Shown here piece after piece: positions 1 to 10,315 of a stretch of 64,000 nucleotides of DNA; positions within the stretch are counted from its first letter, which is position 1, and each line of letters opens with the position of its first letter. The translations under genes and the position numbers were made by a program. The notes beneath the pieces were generated by a model. The model searched no databases. It had not been told where the DNA came from and saw only the letters and a list, made by a program, of their open reading frames with translations. Source of the stretch: an uncultured Alkalilimnicola sp. (GTDB lineage: Bacteria > Pseudomonadota > Gammaproteobacteria > Nitrococcales > AK92); assembly GCA_937951875.1 (NCBI GenBank), contig CALGAN010000035.1, positions 1 through 64,000 of the forward strand, read 5' to 3'.

Positions 1-1907
1 ACCCGGTGGCCTACGTCGGCGACGTGGTCGGCACCGGCTCCAGCCGCAAGTCCGCCACCAACTCGGTGCTGTGGTGGACCGGCGAGGACATCCCGTTCGT
101 GCCCAACAAGCGCTTCGGCGGCTTCTGCCTGGGCGGCAAGATCGCCCCGATCTTCTTCAACACCATGGAAGACGCCGGCGCCCTGCCGATCGAGATCGAC
201 GTCTCGCAGATGGAGATGGGCGATGAGATCGAGCTGCGCATCGACAAGGCCACCGCCAAGGTCACCGCGCTCAAGAACGGCCAGGTGATCGCCGAGGCCG
301 AGCTCAAGACCCCGGTGCTGCTGGACGAGGTCCGCGCCGGCGGCCGCATCCCGCTGATCATCGGCCGCGGCCTGACCGCCCGCGCCCGCGAGGCCCTGGG
401 CCTGCCGCCGTCCGATCTGTTCCGCATGCCCAAGCAGCCGGCCGACACCGGCAAGGGCTACACCCTGGCGCAGAAGATCGTCGGCCGCGCCTGCGGTCTG
501 CCGGAAGGCAAGGGCATCCGTCCGGGCACCTACTGCGAGCCGAAGATGACCACCGTCGGCTCCCAGGACACCACCGGCCCGATGACCCGCGACGAGCTCA
601 AGGATCTGGCCTGCCTGGGCTTCTCCGCCGATCTGGTGATGCAGTCCTTCTGCCACACCGCCGCTTATCCGAAGCCGGTGGACGTGAAGATGCACCACGA
701 GCTGCCGGAGTTCATCTCCACCCGCGGCGGCGTGAGCCTGCGTCCGGGCGACGGCGTGATCCACTCCTGGCTCAACCGCCTGCTGCTGCCCGACACCGTC
801 GGCACCGGCGGCGACTCGCACACCCGCTTCCCGATCGGCATTTCCTTCCCGGCCGGCTCCGGTCTGGTGGCCTTCGCCGCCGCCACCGGCGTGATGCCGC
901 TGGACATGCCGGAATCGGTGCTGGTGCGTTTCAAGGGCCAGATGCAGCCCGGCATCACCCTGCGTGACCTGGTCAACGCCATCCCGCTGTACGCCATCAA
1001 GCAGGGCCTGCTGACGGTCGAGAAGAAGGGCAAGAAGAACATCTTCTCCGGCCGCATCCTCGAGATCGAGGGTCTGCCGGATCTGAAGGTCGAACAGGCC
1101 TTCGAGCTGTCCGACGCCTCCGCCGAGCGCTCCGCCGCCGCCTGTACCGTGCACCTGAACAAGGAGCCGATCATCGAGTACATGCGGTCCAACATCACCC
1201 TGATGAAGTGGATGATCGCCAATGGCTACCAGGATGCGCGCACCCTCAAGCGTCGCATCAAGGCCATGGAGGACTGGATCGCCAACCCGCAGCTGCTCAA
1301 GGCCGACCCGGACGCCGAGTACGCCGCTGTCATCGAGATCGACCTCAACGAGATCAAGGAGCCCATCGTCGCCTGCCCGAACGACCCGGACGACGTCAAG
1401 TTCCTGTCCGAGGTCGCCGGCGACAAGATCGACGAGGTGTTCATCGGCTCGTGCATGACCAACATCGGTCACTTCCGCGCCGCCGGTAAGATCCTCGACG
1501 GCAAGACCGACATCCCGACCCGGCTGTGGATCGCCCCGCCAACCAAGATGGACCAGTACGTCCTCACCGAGGAAGGCTACTACGGCATCCTGGGCCGCGC
1601 CGGCGCCCGCATGGAGATGCCGGGCTGCTCGCTGTGCATGGGTAACCAGGCGCAGATCCGTCGCGGCAGCACCGCCATGTCCACCTCGACCCGCAACTTC
1701 CCCAACCGTCTGGGCATCGATACCCGCGTGTATCTGGGCTCGGCCGAGCTGGCGGCGGTCTGCGCGCTGCTGGGTCGGATCCCGACGCCGGAGGAGTACC
1801 TGGAGCAGGTGAACGTGGTCAACGCCAAGGCCGCCGACATCTACCGCTACATGAACTTCGACCAGATCGAGTCGTTCGTGAAGGTCGCGGAGACGGTCGA
1901 GGCCTAA
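1..1907 (+). CDS. acnB: Aconitate hydratase B (5' truncated)
   Basis: Bifunctional aconitase / 2-methylisocitrate dehydratase of the TCA and methylcitrate cycles, cytoplasmic. The reading frame is open from the first base, so the N-terminus lies outside the window. About 634 residues are visible, against roughly 865 in the E. coli enzyme. The 4Fe-4S ligands are visible: one Cys in FIGSCMTNIGHF (codons near 1452) and a CxxC pair in MPGCSLCMGNQ (near 1623). The AcnB-type order, with the swivel domain before the catalytic domains, fits the visible part. The TAA stop is followed about 40 bases later by a strong terminator, so acnB ends its transcript here. Identification is very secure; only the start is missing. 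Confidence 0.97.
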   Translation, partial: PVAYVGDVVGTGSSRKSATNSVLWWTGEDIPFVPNKRFGGFCLGGKIAPIFFNTMEDAGALPIEIDVSQMEMGDEIELRIDKATAKVTALKNGQVIAEAELKTPVLLDEVRAGGRIPLIIGRGLTARAREALGLPPSDLFRMPKQPADTGKGYTLAQKIVGRACGLPEGKGIRPGTYCEPKMTTVGSQDTTGPMTRDELKDLACLGFSADLVMQSFCHTAAYPKPVDVKMHHELPEFISTRGGVSLRPGDGVIHSWLNRLLLPDTVGTGGDSHTRFPIGISFPAGSGLVAFAAATGVMPLDMPESVLVRFKGQMQPGITLRDLVNAIPLYAIKQGLLTVEKKGKKNIFSGRILEIEGLPDLKVEQAFELSDASAERSAAACTVHLNKEPIIEYMRSNITLMKWMIANGYQDARTLKRRIKAMEDWIANPQLLKADPDAEYAAVIEIDLNEIKEPIVACPNDPDDVKFLSEVAGDKIDEVFIGSCMTNIGHFRAAGKILDGKTDIPTRLWIAPPTKMDQYVLTEEGYYGILGRAGARMEMPGCSLCMGNQAQIRRGSTAMSTSTRNFPNRLGIDTRVYLGSAELAAVCALLGRIPTPEEYLEQVNVVNAKAADIYRYMNFDQIESFVKVAETVEA

Positions 1908-1945
1908 GTCGCCCTCGCCCGCTGCCGACAGCGGTATGACCGATA

Positions 1946-1982
1946 CGGCCCTGCCGGTTCGCCGGCGGGGCCGTTGTTTTTT
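1946..1982 (+). terminator. Rho-independent terminator of acnB
   Basis: A 12-base stem (CGGCCCTGCCGG against CCGGCGGGGCCG, one mismatch) closes a TTCG tetraloop and is followed by TTGTTTTTT. It sits 39 bases after the acnB stop. Confidence 0.9.
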
Positions 1983-2039
1983 CGGCGTCGGTACCGCGCG
2001 GCGGCGGTAGTCGCGCAAGACTAAGAAATTCTATCCCTC

Positions 2040-2153
2040 TGAGTTAGAAATACCATGTTGCAACGCACAAGGAGGAGAGTAAACTTTGAGACTCTCCTCC
2101 TGGCATACCAATGCCATTTGCGGCGAACCTCCCCCGGCTCGCCGCTTTTTTTT
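2040..2153 (+). ncRNA. Candidate small RNA: hairpin plus terminator
   Basis: Between the acnB terminator and the glnS promoter lies a self-contained pair of structures. The first is a perfect dyad at 2070-2101 (GGAGGAGAGT, 10-base loop, ACTCTCCTCC, plus one flanking A-T pair). The second is a classic terminator at 2120-2153: stem GCGGCGA/TCGCCGC followed by eight T. The terminator loop carries ACCTCCCCC and the first hairpin carries CTCTCCTCC, both complementary to Shine-Dalgarno sequences. This arrangement recalls small RNAs that act through anti-SD loops. No protein of credible length fits. The promoter is not convincing: TAGAAA (2045) and TACCAT (2051) are only 4/6 matches to a -10 box. 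The 5' end is therefore a guess. Confidence 0.4.
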
Positions 2154-2193
2154 GCCCAAAATCCAGGCAAACCTCCCGCGAAACCGGCCAATC

Positions 2194-2225
2194 TGGCCGA
2201 CCTGCCGCGCGTCAGTCGCTATAAT
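2194..2225 (+). promoter_or_regulatory. glnS promoter
   Basis: A perfect TATAAT box lies at 2220-2225, 44 bases before the glnS ATG. The matching -35 region (around 2194-2202) is a poor match to consensus. The box follows the upstream terminator, so glnS appears to have its own promoter. Confidence 0.6.
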
Positions 2226-2269
2226 GCCCCGAACCTTGGACGACCTTTCACTAAAGGCTGTATATCGCC

Positions 2270-3955
<1,686 letters not shown>

Positions 3956-3976
3956 CCAGGGCGCGCGCCCCTTACG

Positions 3977-4032
3977 CTCCCTCCCCCCTCGCGGGGGAGA
4001 GCGTAGCGAGGGGGCCGGCAGGGAGAGGGGGG
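3977..4032. repeat. Dispersed intergenic palindromic repeat
   Basis: A purine/pyrimidine-skewed block built around CCCCCTCGC (3984-3992) and its exact inverse GCGAGGGGG (4006-4014), flanked by further CTCCCTCCC and AGGGAGAGGGG tracts. Blocks of this type are widely scattered between genes of GC-rich proteobacteria. It starts 21 bases after glnS and may also act as its transcription end. Copy number in this genome cannot be judged from one window. Confidence 0.55.
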
Positions 4033-4143
4033 TTAAAACCAACCGCGAAGCACAATTTATCGATGGTCAAGGCTTTCTGCCGCGGAGTCGATTCTGTGAG
4101 GAGCGTGTGTTCGTCGGAGTGGCTTTGGCCACGAACCAAGGGA

Positions 4144-4170
4144 GTGGATGCCCGCTTTCGCGGACATGAC
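4144..4170. repeat. REP-like repeat
   Basis: On the minus strand this reads as a GTCATGTCCGCG - AAAGCGGGCATCC unit. It closely resembles the well-known dispersed repeat GTCATTCCCGCGAAAGCGGG found between genes in many proteobacteria. The remainder of the gap between glnS and the next gene (3956-4302) holds no convincing gene. Confidence 0.55.
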
Positions 4171-4302
4171 GACTCAGAGCCCTGTCCGAGATGTATGCGA
4201 TAGCCCCTCCGATTCCAGGAGGGAAGCTGGCTGAGGGCCATGCGTAGCCAAGTCCCGGCCCCAGGCCGGTCTTGCCGGCGGCAGCGCTGGCCCGGCGCCG
4301 CT

Positions 4303-5136
4303 TCAGTCCTGCAGCTCCAGCGCCGGCAGCGCCCCGAACTCCAGCTGGTCCTGCAGCACCTCGTCGATCACCTCGTCGTCGATCCACTCCAGCCCAGCCG
4401 AGAAGCCATAGACCAGCGCCGTATCGCAAAGGATGTTGATGCTGCGCGGAATCCCCTTGCTCGCCTCGGCGATGCGCGCGCACGCCTTGAGCGTGAACAG
4501 CGGCGCCTCGCGGCCGGCATGCCTGAGGCGGGCGCGGATGTAGCGCTCGACTTCCGGCGGCTCCAGCGGCGGAATGAAGAAATGCGCCGACACGCGCTGC
4601 GCCACCTGCCGCAGCTCGGGCCGCTGCAGCAGATCCCGGAGCTGCGGCTGCCCCACCAGCATGATCTGCAGCAGCTGATCCTTGCCGACGTTGATGTTGG
4701 ACAGCATCCGCAGCGACTCCAGCGCCGCCGGAGTGAGATTCTGCGCCTCGTCCACCACCAGCAGCACCCGCCGACCGGCGTTGTACTCCGACACCAGGAA
4801 CTGCTGGAACTTGGCGTAGCAGGAGACTTGCGACAGCCCCTCGTACGGCAGTCCGAACGCCAGCATGATCCACTCCAGCAGATTGGCGATGTCGGGATGC
4901 GTGTTGTTGATCACCCCGACCGTCACGTCCGCCCCCAGCTGGTTGATCAAATGTTGGATAAGGGTGGTCTTGCCGCAGCCGATCTCGCCGCAGATAACCG
5001 ACAGCGCCGCCCGGTTGTGCACGCTGTACTCCATCATCGAGTAAGCGAGCCCATGCCGCCGCGTCAGGAATAGGAAGTCCGGATCCGGCTGGATGGAGAA
5101 CGGCTTTTCCCTAAGCCCGTAGAATTCTTCGTACAT
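4303..5136 (-). CDS. Exosortase-locus AAA ATPase (ExeA/GspA-like)
   Basis: A 277-residue P-loop ATPase of the ExeA-like type that travels with PEP-CTERM/exosortase exopolysaccharide loci (TIGR03015-type by recognition). Walker A is GEIGCGKTT (residues 50-58) and Walker B is VLLVVDEAQ (124-132). The family is thought to energise envelope assembly steps, but its role in these loci is unproven. The start is the ATG at 5136, where MYEEFYGLREKPF matches the family N-terminus; a GAGAG ribosome site lies upstream. It is the last gene of the minus-strand operon, 99 bases after prsT. Confidence 0.85.
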   Translation of the reverse strand: MYEEFYGLREKPFSIQPDPDFLFLTRRHGLAYSMMEYSVHNRAALSVICGEIGCGKTTLIQHLINQLGADVTVGVINNTHPDIANLLEWIMLAFGLPYEGLSQVSCYAKFQQFLVSEYNAGRRVLLVVDEAQNLTPAALESLRMLSNINVGKDQLLQIMLVGQPQLRDLLQRPELRQVAQRVSAHFFIPPLEPPEVERYIRARLRHAGREAPLFTLKACARIAEASKGIPRSINILCDTALVYGFSAGLEWIDDEVIDEVLQDQLEFGALPALELQD

Positions 5137-5235
5137 ATCCGCTCTCAGAAGATCGCGAAGACCCGGCGCGCGCCGCGCCGGCGTCGATATCCTCTCCCGC
5201 TCCGCCGGGAAAGCGCCCGTCATGGCCCGCGCCGG

Positions 5236-7647
5236 TCAGAGGCTGGCCAGCGCGGCGCGCACCTGCTCGCTGTAGGCGAACGGCGCGTTCTCCGCCAGCT
5301 CCAGCGCCTTCTGCAGCTCGCGCTTGGCGGCCTCGGCGTTGGCGAGCTTCAAATAGCCCATGCCGAGGTGGTAGCGGAACACCGGGTGATCCGGCACCTG
5401 CTCGGCGATCTCCTCCAGCATGGCCACCGCCGCCTGGTGCCTGCCAGCCTTGAAGTTCGCCCAGGCCAACGTGTCCTTGAAATGCGGTATGGCGCTGCGC
5501 TCGAAGCGGGCCGCTAACTGCAGAGCGCGCTTGAGGCTCGCCTCGTCGCTGCGGTGCTCGGTGAGCACGCTGGCCAGGTTGTTGGCGACGATGTCGGCGC
5601 CGGGCCAGCGCACCAGCATGTCGTCGTATAGACGGATGGCGTCGTCGTAGCGGCCGGTCAGCTCCAGCAGCGAGGCGCGGGTCAGAGTCAGGCCGAAATC
5701 GTCCGGCAGCGCCTTCAAGCCGGCGTCGACCACCTCCAGCGCCTCGTCGTAACGCTTCTCCCGCACGTGCAGCGCGGCCAGGTTCTGGTAGCCGGCGCTG
5801 AGCCGCGGGTCGAGCTCGATGGCCTTGCGGAACTCCGCCGCCGCCGATGCCCGATCGCCATTCATGCCGTGCAGCTGCCCCCTGAGCAGATGGGCGTTGG
5901 CGTTGTTCGGACTGGCCTCCAGCACCGAGCCGAGGAAGCGCAGCGCCTCGTCGCGCCGGCCGGCCGCGACGTAGCTGCGCACCAGCGCCACCAGCGGCTG
6001 CATGGCGTTGGGGGCCGCTCGATAGGCGTTGGTGAAGGCGGCGATGCTGCTGTCGTAGTCCTTCTTGGCGGCATGCACCGCGCCGAGGATCTGCTCGGAG
6101 ACGTGCTGCTGCCCTTCCAGCTGGCGGATGCGCTCGGCCACCTCCTGGGCGCCGACCCAATCGCCGCGGCTAATGCGCACCTGGGCAAGCAGCTTGAGCG
6201 TGGCCTGATCGCTGTCGGCGACCCCGAGCACGTTCTCCAGCACCTGCTCGGCGCGATCAAACGCGCCGCGGCGAATCAGATATTGGGCGTACTCGACCCC
6301 GTATTGGGGCGCCATGCGCCCGACCTGGAACGCTCTCATGTACTGGCTGTCGGCCAGTTCGGCGGCGCCCGCCAACTCGTGCGCCTTGCCCAACAGCAGC
6401 AGCGCTCGCGCCGAGGTCGGATTGTCGCGCAGCAGCGCGCGCAGATCGGCGATGGCAGCGTCCAGGTCGCGCCGCTCCACCGCCATGGCCGCGCGCAGGA
6501 ACAGCGCCTGCTCGTTGCGCGGGTCCTTGGCGAGGATCTCCTCGACCAGGACCGTCGTGCGCTTCGCGTCGCCGCTGGCCAGCAACGCCCCGGCGATCTG
6601 CCCCTTCGCCTTCAGGCCGTCGGCGGCGTCGCCGGCCTTGGCGACGATCTCCTGCAGCACCGCCGTCGCCGCCGCGTCGTTCTTGCCGTGGCGGTGCAGG
6701 TCGGCGAGCGCGAAACGCAGCTGATGATTGTCCGGCTCGGCCGCGATCAACCCCTGCAGCTCCCGCACCGCCGCATCGTAGCCCTTATGGGTGTTGATGA
6801 AGCGCACCAGCGCCAGCTTGGCGGAGAAGTCGCCGCCGGCAGCGATGCCGCGCAGCTCGGCCTCCGCCTCGGCCAGCATGCCGCGGCGCACGTACAGATC
6901 GGCAAGCAGGGTCCGGTACCCTTGCGTGTCCGGGTTGGCGGCGACGAGTTCCCGCAGGGCCCGCTCGGCGCCGCGCCAGTCCTCCAGCCGCTCAAGGACG
7001 TGTGCGCGCATCAGCTGCAGAGGCGCGTGACCGGGATTGCGCGCCAGTCCCTGATCGAGCAGCTCCAAGGCCTTGGTGTCGTCACCGGCGCTCTGGCGCT
7101 CGCTGGCGAGCACCACGATGGCCTCGATGTTGTTCGGCTCCTTCTCCAATGCCGCCTTCGCTTGGCTCACCGCCGCGGCGGCGTCGCCGAGCCGGAACAG
7201 CACGCCGGCCCGCAGCGCCAGCACCGGCGCCGACTCCGGCGCCAGGGCCATGGCGGCATCGCTTACCTGCAGCGCCTCCTCCACCTGGCCAGCGGCGAGT
7301 AGCAGCTGCCCCAGCTTGACCTGGGCGTCGACGTGCTTGGGATTCTGGTCGATCACGCGCTTGAGGAGCGCGTACATACGCTCCCAATCGGCCTGCTTTT
7401 CCGCGATCAGCGCCAGGCCATAGGTGGCCTCGCTCATGGTCGAAACGATCTGCAGCGCGTTCTGGAACTCCAGGCGCGCCTTGGCGAGCTCGCCCCGCTC
7501 CAGCAAGGCCATACCGTTGCGGTAGTACTTCGTCGCCTCCTCGGCGGGCGTGGAACAGGCCGCCAGCGCCAGCGCGGATGCAGCCACCACCGGCAGCAGC
7601 CAGCGGCTGGCCGGACTGGAAAAACGGAAAGAGCGGGCTTTGGTCAC
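5236..7647 (-). CDS. prsT: TPR-repeat lipoprotein of exosortase locus
   Basis: 803 residues: a hydrophobic signal ending in a lipobox (LAAC, Cys31), then tandem tetratricopeptide repeats to the C-terminus. Units such as GMALLERGELAKARLEFQNAL and GYQNLAALHVREKRYDEAL recur. This matches PrsT, the large TPR lipoprotein conserved in PEP-CTERM/exosortase exopolysaccharide loci. It is expected to be anchored to a membrane and to scaffold export or sorting proteins. The start is GTG at 7647 with GAGGA upstream. It lies 83 bases after the exosortase gene and probably shares its transcript. Length and repeat content are typical. Confidence 0.88.
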   Translation of the reverse strand: MTKARSFRFSSPASRWLLPVVAASALALAACSTPAEEATKYYRNGMALLERGELAKARLEFQNALQIVSTMSEATYGLALIAEKQADWERMYALLKRVIDQNPKHVDAQVKLGQLLLAAGQVEEALQVSDAAMALAPESAPVLALRAGVLFRLGDAAAAVSQAKAALEKEPNNIEAIVVLASERQSAGDDTKALELLDQGLARNPGHAPLQLMRAHVLERLEDWRGAERALRELVAANPDTQGYRTLLADLYVRRGMLAEAEAELRGIAAGGDFSAKLALVRFINTHKGYDAAVRELQGLIAAEPDNHQLRFALADLHRHGKNDAAATAVLQEIVAKAGDAADGLKAKGQIAGALLASGDAKRTTVLVEEILAKDPRNEQALFLRAAMAVERRDLDAAIADLRALLRDNPTSARALLLLGKAHELAGAAELADSQYMRAFQVGRMAPQYGVEYAQYLIRRGAFDRAEQVLENVLGVADSDQATLKLLAQVRISRGDWVGAQEVAERIRQLEGQQHVSEQILGAVHAAKKDYDSSIAAFTNAYRAAPNAMQPLVALVRSYVAAGRRDEALRFLGSVLEASPNNANAHLLRGQLHGMNGDRASAAAEFRKAIELDPRLSAGYQNLAALHVREKRYDEALEVVDAGLKALPDDFGLTLTRASLLELTGRYDDAIRLYDDMLVRWPGADIVANNLASVLTEHRSDEASLKRALQLAARFERSAIPHFKDTLAWANFKAGRHQAAVAMLEEIAEQVPDHPVFRYHLGMGYLKLANAEAAKRELQKALELAENAPFAYSEQVRAALASL

Positions 7648-7730
7648 GACTCGTCGTCCTCGTTATTGTTGGCCGCCGAGCGCGAGCCCGGCGAACCACA
7701 TTCCCTTGTTTCGTCCGGCAACCTTCGAAT

Positions 7731-9275
7731 TCAGTCGGGCACGTACGCGGGCAACACCGGAATGAGCGCCGCCGCGAAACGGCGTATCCGTCGCTCGACG
7801 TCCTCCTCCCGCTCGCCCGGCTGTAGCTGAGCGATCAGTCGCACCAGCGCGCCGTCGGTGCGGCGCTGGAAGGCGGCGAGCCTAATCAGGTCCAGCCGGG
7901 CCAGCGTTTCGCTGCTGTAGGTGCGCTCGCCCTGCTTGAGCCAGTAGTAAGCCAGCACGCGCTGATCGCCCTTCGTGGAAACCAGCCGATTGACCGTGAC
8001 CTGACCGCCGCTGCCGTCGTCGATGGTCACCGGCCGGTTGCTCACGATCTGCCAGCCGTCGCCCGGGATACAGACGGTGGGCGAATGGGGGATCTTGCCG
8101 CGGCGTTGGGTCTCATAATACGACAGGTAGAGATTCACGCCGGCGTCGGTGGGCGAAAGATAGTCGGCGTAGTAGTACTCGGTGGCGCCCGCCACGTTCT
8201 CCACCAGCGGCGGCAGGCGGTACTCGCGGGAAGTCCACTCGCCGATGTGCACCGGAAACTCCGCCAGCGAACGCCGCTCCGGCACGATCTCGGGACGCTG
8301 CGCCAGCGTGGGAGCGACGACCGCGGCCACCAGCACCGCCACGATCACGGCGACCAGCGCGGCGGCGCTGCCGACCACCGGCCGCGCCCGCTCCGCGGCC
8401 TGCGGCTCGGGCTGGAAGGCGATCGCATCCAGCAGACCGGGGCGTCCCGGCGTGAGCCTGAGCAGCAACCAGGCCACCGCCAGCAGCAAGGCCAGAGCGA
8501 CCACGAACACCACCCAGCCCTCGAACAGGTGCAGGAAGCCCTCGGTGTGCTCCAGGCCCCAACGTTCCGCCAGAATGCCGGTGACGCCGATGCGGAAGCT
8601 GTTCATGAACACCGTGATCGGCACGGTGGACAGGAACAGCGTCCAGCGCGCCCATAGCGGCGCGCGCAGCAGATAGCCGAGGATGGCACCCAAGCTCATC
8701 AGCGGATAGAGGTAGCGCAGGCCGGCGCACGCCTCGACGATCAGCAGCTGGATACTGCCCATGTCGATGACGTTGCCCTGCAGGTGGACGACGCCGCCGA
8801 AGCGGCGAATGAACCACGCGCCCAGCTGCGAGGAAACCAGCTGCAGCTGCGCGGTGAGCTTGGGTTCCAGCGCGTTCGGCAGGGGAATCACCATGAAAGC
8901 GATCAGCAGCGGCACCGCCAGCGCACGCAGCAGCGGCAGGCCGCCCGCGGCGTAGACGGCGACCAGCCCGAACAGCCACACGGCGTACATTTCCAGCTGA
9001 TTGATGCCGGCCAGCGCGCCGATCGCCGCGACCGACAGCGGAACGAGCGCGAACGCGGCGGTGCCGAGAACGCCGCTCGGCGGCCGCAGCGGCAAGCTGA
9101 CGCGTCGGCACCACAGCAGATAGGCGAGCACCAGCAGCACCAGGAGGCCGTGGCTGTACTCCTCGCTGTCGAGCCAGACCGTGACCAGACCCGAACGGTA
9201 GGTCAGCCACGACAGCGCGAGCGCGAGCGCGATCCACAGCGCGCGCATGCCACGCCTAGTCGATGCTCCCTTCAT
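7731..9275 (-). CDS. Exosortase fused to EpsI domain
   Basis: A 514-residue inner-membrane cysteine transpeptidase that processes C-terminal CTERM sorting signals. The N-terminal ~285 residues are multi-helix membrane exosortase. The catalytic triad is visible: Cys183 in EACAGLRYL, Arg228 in NSFRIG and His249 in GFLHLFEGW. A further helix (about 303-325) leads into a periplasmic EpsI domain containing PHSPTVCIPGDGW. The start at 9275 follows GGGGAGG with good spacing; longer in-frame starts lack a site. The EpsI fusion occurs in both XrtA and XrtD. The neighbours (PrsT, locus ATPase, TyrK) point to XrtA, whereas the CTERM protein at 30238 has a PLPG motif nearer the XrtD type. I therefore leave the letter open. 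Confidence 0.92.
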   Translation of the reverse strand: MKGASTRRGMRALWIALALALSWLTYRSGLVTVWLDSEEYSHGLLVLLVLAYLLWCRRVSLPLRPPSGVLGTAAFALVPLSVAAIGALAGINQLEMYAVWLFGLVAVYAAGGLPLLRALAVPLLIAFMVIPLPNALEPKLTAQLQLVSSQLGAWFIRRFGGVVHLQGNVIDMGSIQLLIVEACAGLRYLYPLMSLGAILGYLLRAPLWARWTLFLSTVPITVFMNSFRIGVTGILAERWGLEHTEGFLHLFEGWVVFVVALALLLAVAWLLLRLTPGRPGLLDAIAFQPEPQAAERARPVVGSAAALVAVIVAVLVAAVVAPTLAQRPEIVPERRSLAEFPVHIGEWTSREYRLPPLVENVAGATEYYYADYLSPTDAGVNLYLSYYETQRRGKIPHSPTVCIPGDGWQIVSNRPVTIDDGSGGQVTVNRLVSTKGDQRVLAYYWLKQGERTYSSETLARLDLIRLAAFQRRTDGALVRLIAQLQPGEREEDVERRIRRFAAALIPVLPAYVPD

Positions 9276-9365
9276 CGTCGCCTCCCCCGTCAAATCCCTT
9301 CCCGGGCGATCCATCGAGCGCGCGCTCTTGTTGTCGTTCCCCAACCCGTCCGAAGTGCGTCGCGG

Positions 9366-9851
9366 CTAACCGGCCGGCGCTTGCAGGAAGCCGCGGATGG
9401 CGCCCAACAGCGACGCCAGCCGCTCGTTGGAACGCTCCTCGGTCTGAAACGCCGTCAACGGCTCGTCTAGACAGCGCGCCAGACCGGCGGCGTCCTCCAC
9501 CACCCGCACGCCGGGGTAGTGACGAAACCTGGCCGCCGTCGCCACCTGGTGGTCGTTGCGATGCTCACCCCGCGCCGCCAGGCGCGGCATCACTATCAAT
9601 GGCTTGCCTTGATCCAGCGCTTTGATGATGGTGCCCATGCCGGCATGGGAGACCACGCGCTCGGCCTGCTGGAAAAGCGCCTCCCATTCGGCGGGATCGG
9701 TAAACCGGGTATAGCGGCAAAATCTCGGCTGCAGAGCGCTATTGCCCAACTGCACGAACACATCGGCATCGGGATGTTCCGCGGCCCAGTCGTCGACAGC
9801 GGCGACCAGTCGGTCGAACGGCAGCTGCGTTCCAACGGTCACGAATATCAT
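9366..9851 (-). CDS. Alg13/PssE-like glycosyltransferase subunit
   Basis: A 161-residue soluble glycosyltransferase half resembling the C-terminal domain of MurG (GT28) and the eukaryotic Alg13 and bacterial PssE/EpsE subunits. It begins MIFVTVGTQLPFDRL and contains VSHAGMGTIIKAL, the nucleotide-sugar-binding loop typical of this half. It needs a membrane partner, which is encoded immediately upstream with an ATGA overlap. The pair probably adds a UDP-activated sugar to the undecaprenyl-linked repeat unit. Length is normal for the subunit. Confidence 0.85.
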   Translation of the reverse strand: MIFVTVGTQLPFDRLVAAVDDWAAEHPDADVFVQLGNSALQPRFCRYTRFTDPAEWEALFQQAERVVSHAGMGTIIKALDQGKPLIVMPRLAARGEHRNDHQVATAARFRHYPGVRVVEDAAGLARCLDEPLTAFQTEERSNERLASLLGAIRGFLQAPAG

Positions 9852-10315
9852 ATGACCGCCCCCTTATAGAATGGTCCGAATGGACTAGCGACCTCCGGCC
9901 ATTGGGTCAGCCAGAGGTCGGCAAACGGCCGCACCTTGGCGCCCGAGACCGACATCCGTTCGGCGTTGGCGAGGCTGTCGACCCAGATCGTGCGAGCGCC
10001 GATCAGCTTGCCGAACATCAGCGCGAAGAAGCCGGGCGCCGCGCCGGTCGACATCACCACCCGCGGCCGGTAGCGCAGCGTCAGCCAGAGCATGCGGCCG
10101 GCCAGCAGAAGCAGCCGCAGCTTCTCGTTGAGATTGGCGTCCGGCACGATCAGCACCGGCGCCGGCGCGACCTCCTCGCGCACCTTGGCAGTGGTGGTGA
10201 CGTACCACACGTCCATGCCCTCGAACGCCGGCGCCAGCCGCCGCAGCTGCACCCAGTGGCCGCCATGGGATGCGACCAGAAACGCCCGTCGGGATTCGCA
10301 TCGCCTGCCGCTCAT
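9848..10315 (-). CDS. Alg14/PssD-like glycosyltransferase subunit
   Basis: A 155-residue membrane-associated partner for the Alg13-like gene. It has SHGGHWVQL near the N-terminus and STGAAPGFFALMFGKL in the middle, both hallmarks of Alg14/PssD. In eukaryotes Alg14 recruits Alg13 to the membrane and supplies the acceptor half of the active site; the same split is expected here. It overlaps the genes on both sides by four bases (ATGA), implying translational coupling. Start and length match the family. Confidence 0.85.
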   Translation of the reverse strand: MSGRRCESRRAFLVASHGGHWVQLRRLAPAFEGMDVWYVTTTAKVREEVAPAPVLIVPDANLNEKLRLLLLAGRMLWLTLRYRPRVVMSTGAAPGFFALMFGKLIGARTIWVDSLANAERMSVSGAKVRPFADLWLTQWPEVASPFGPFYKGAVI

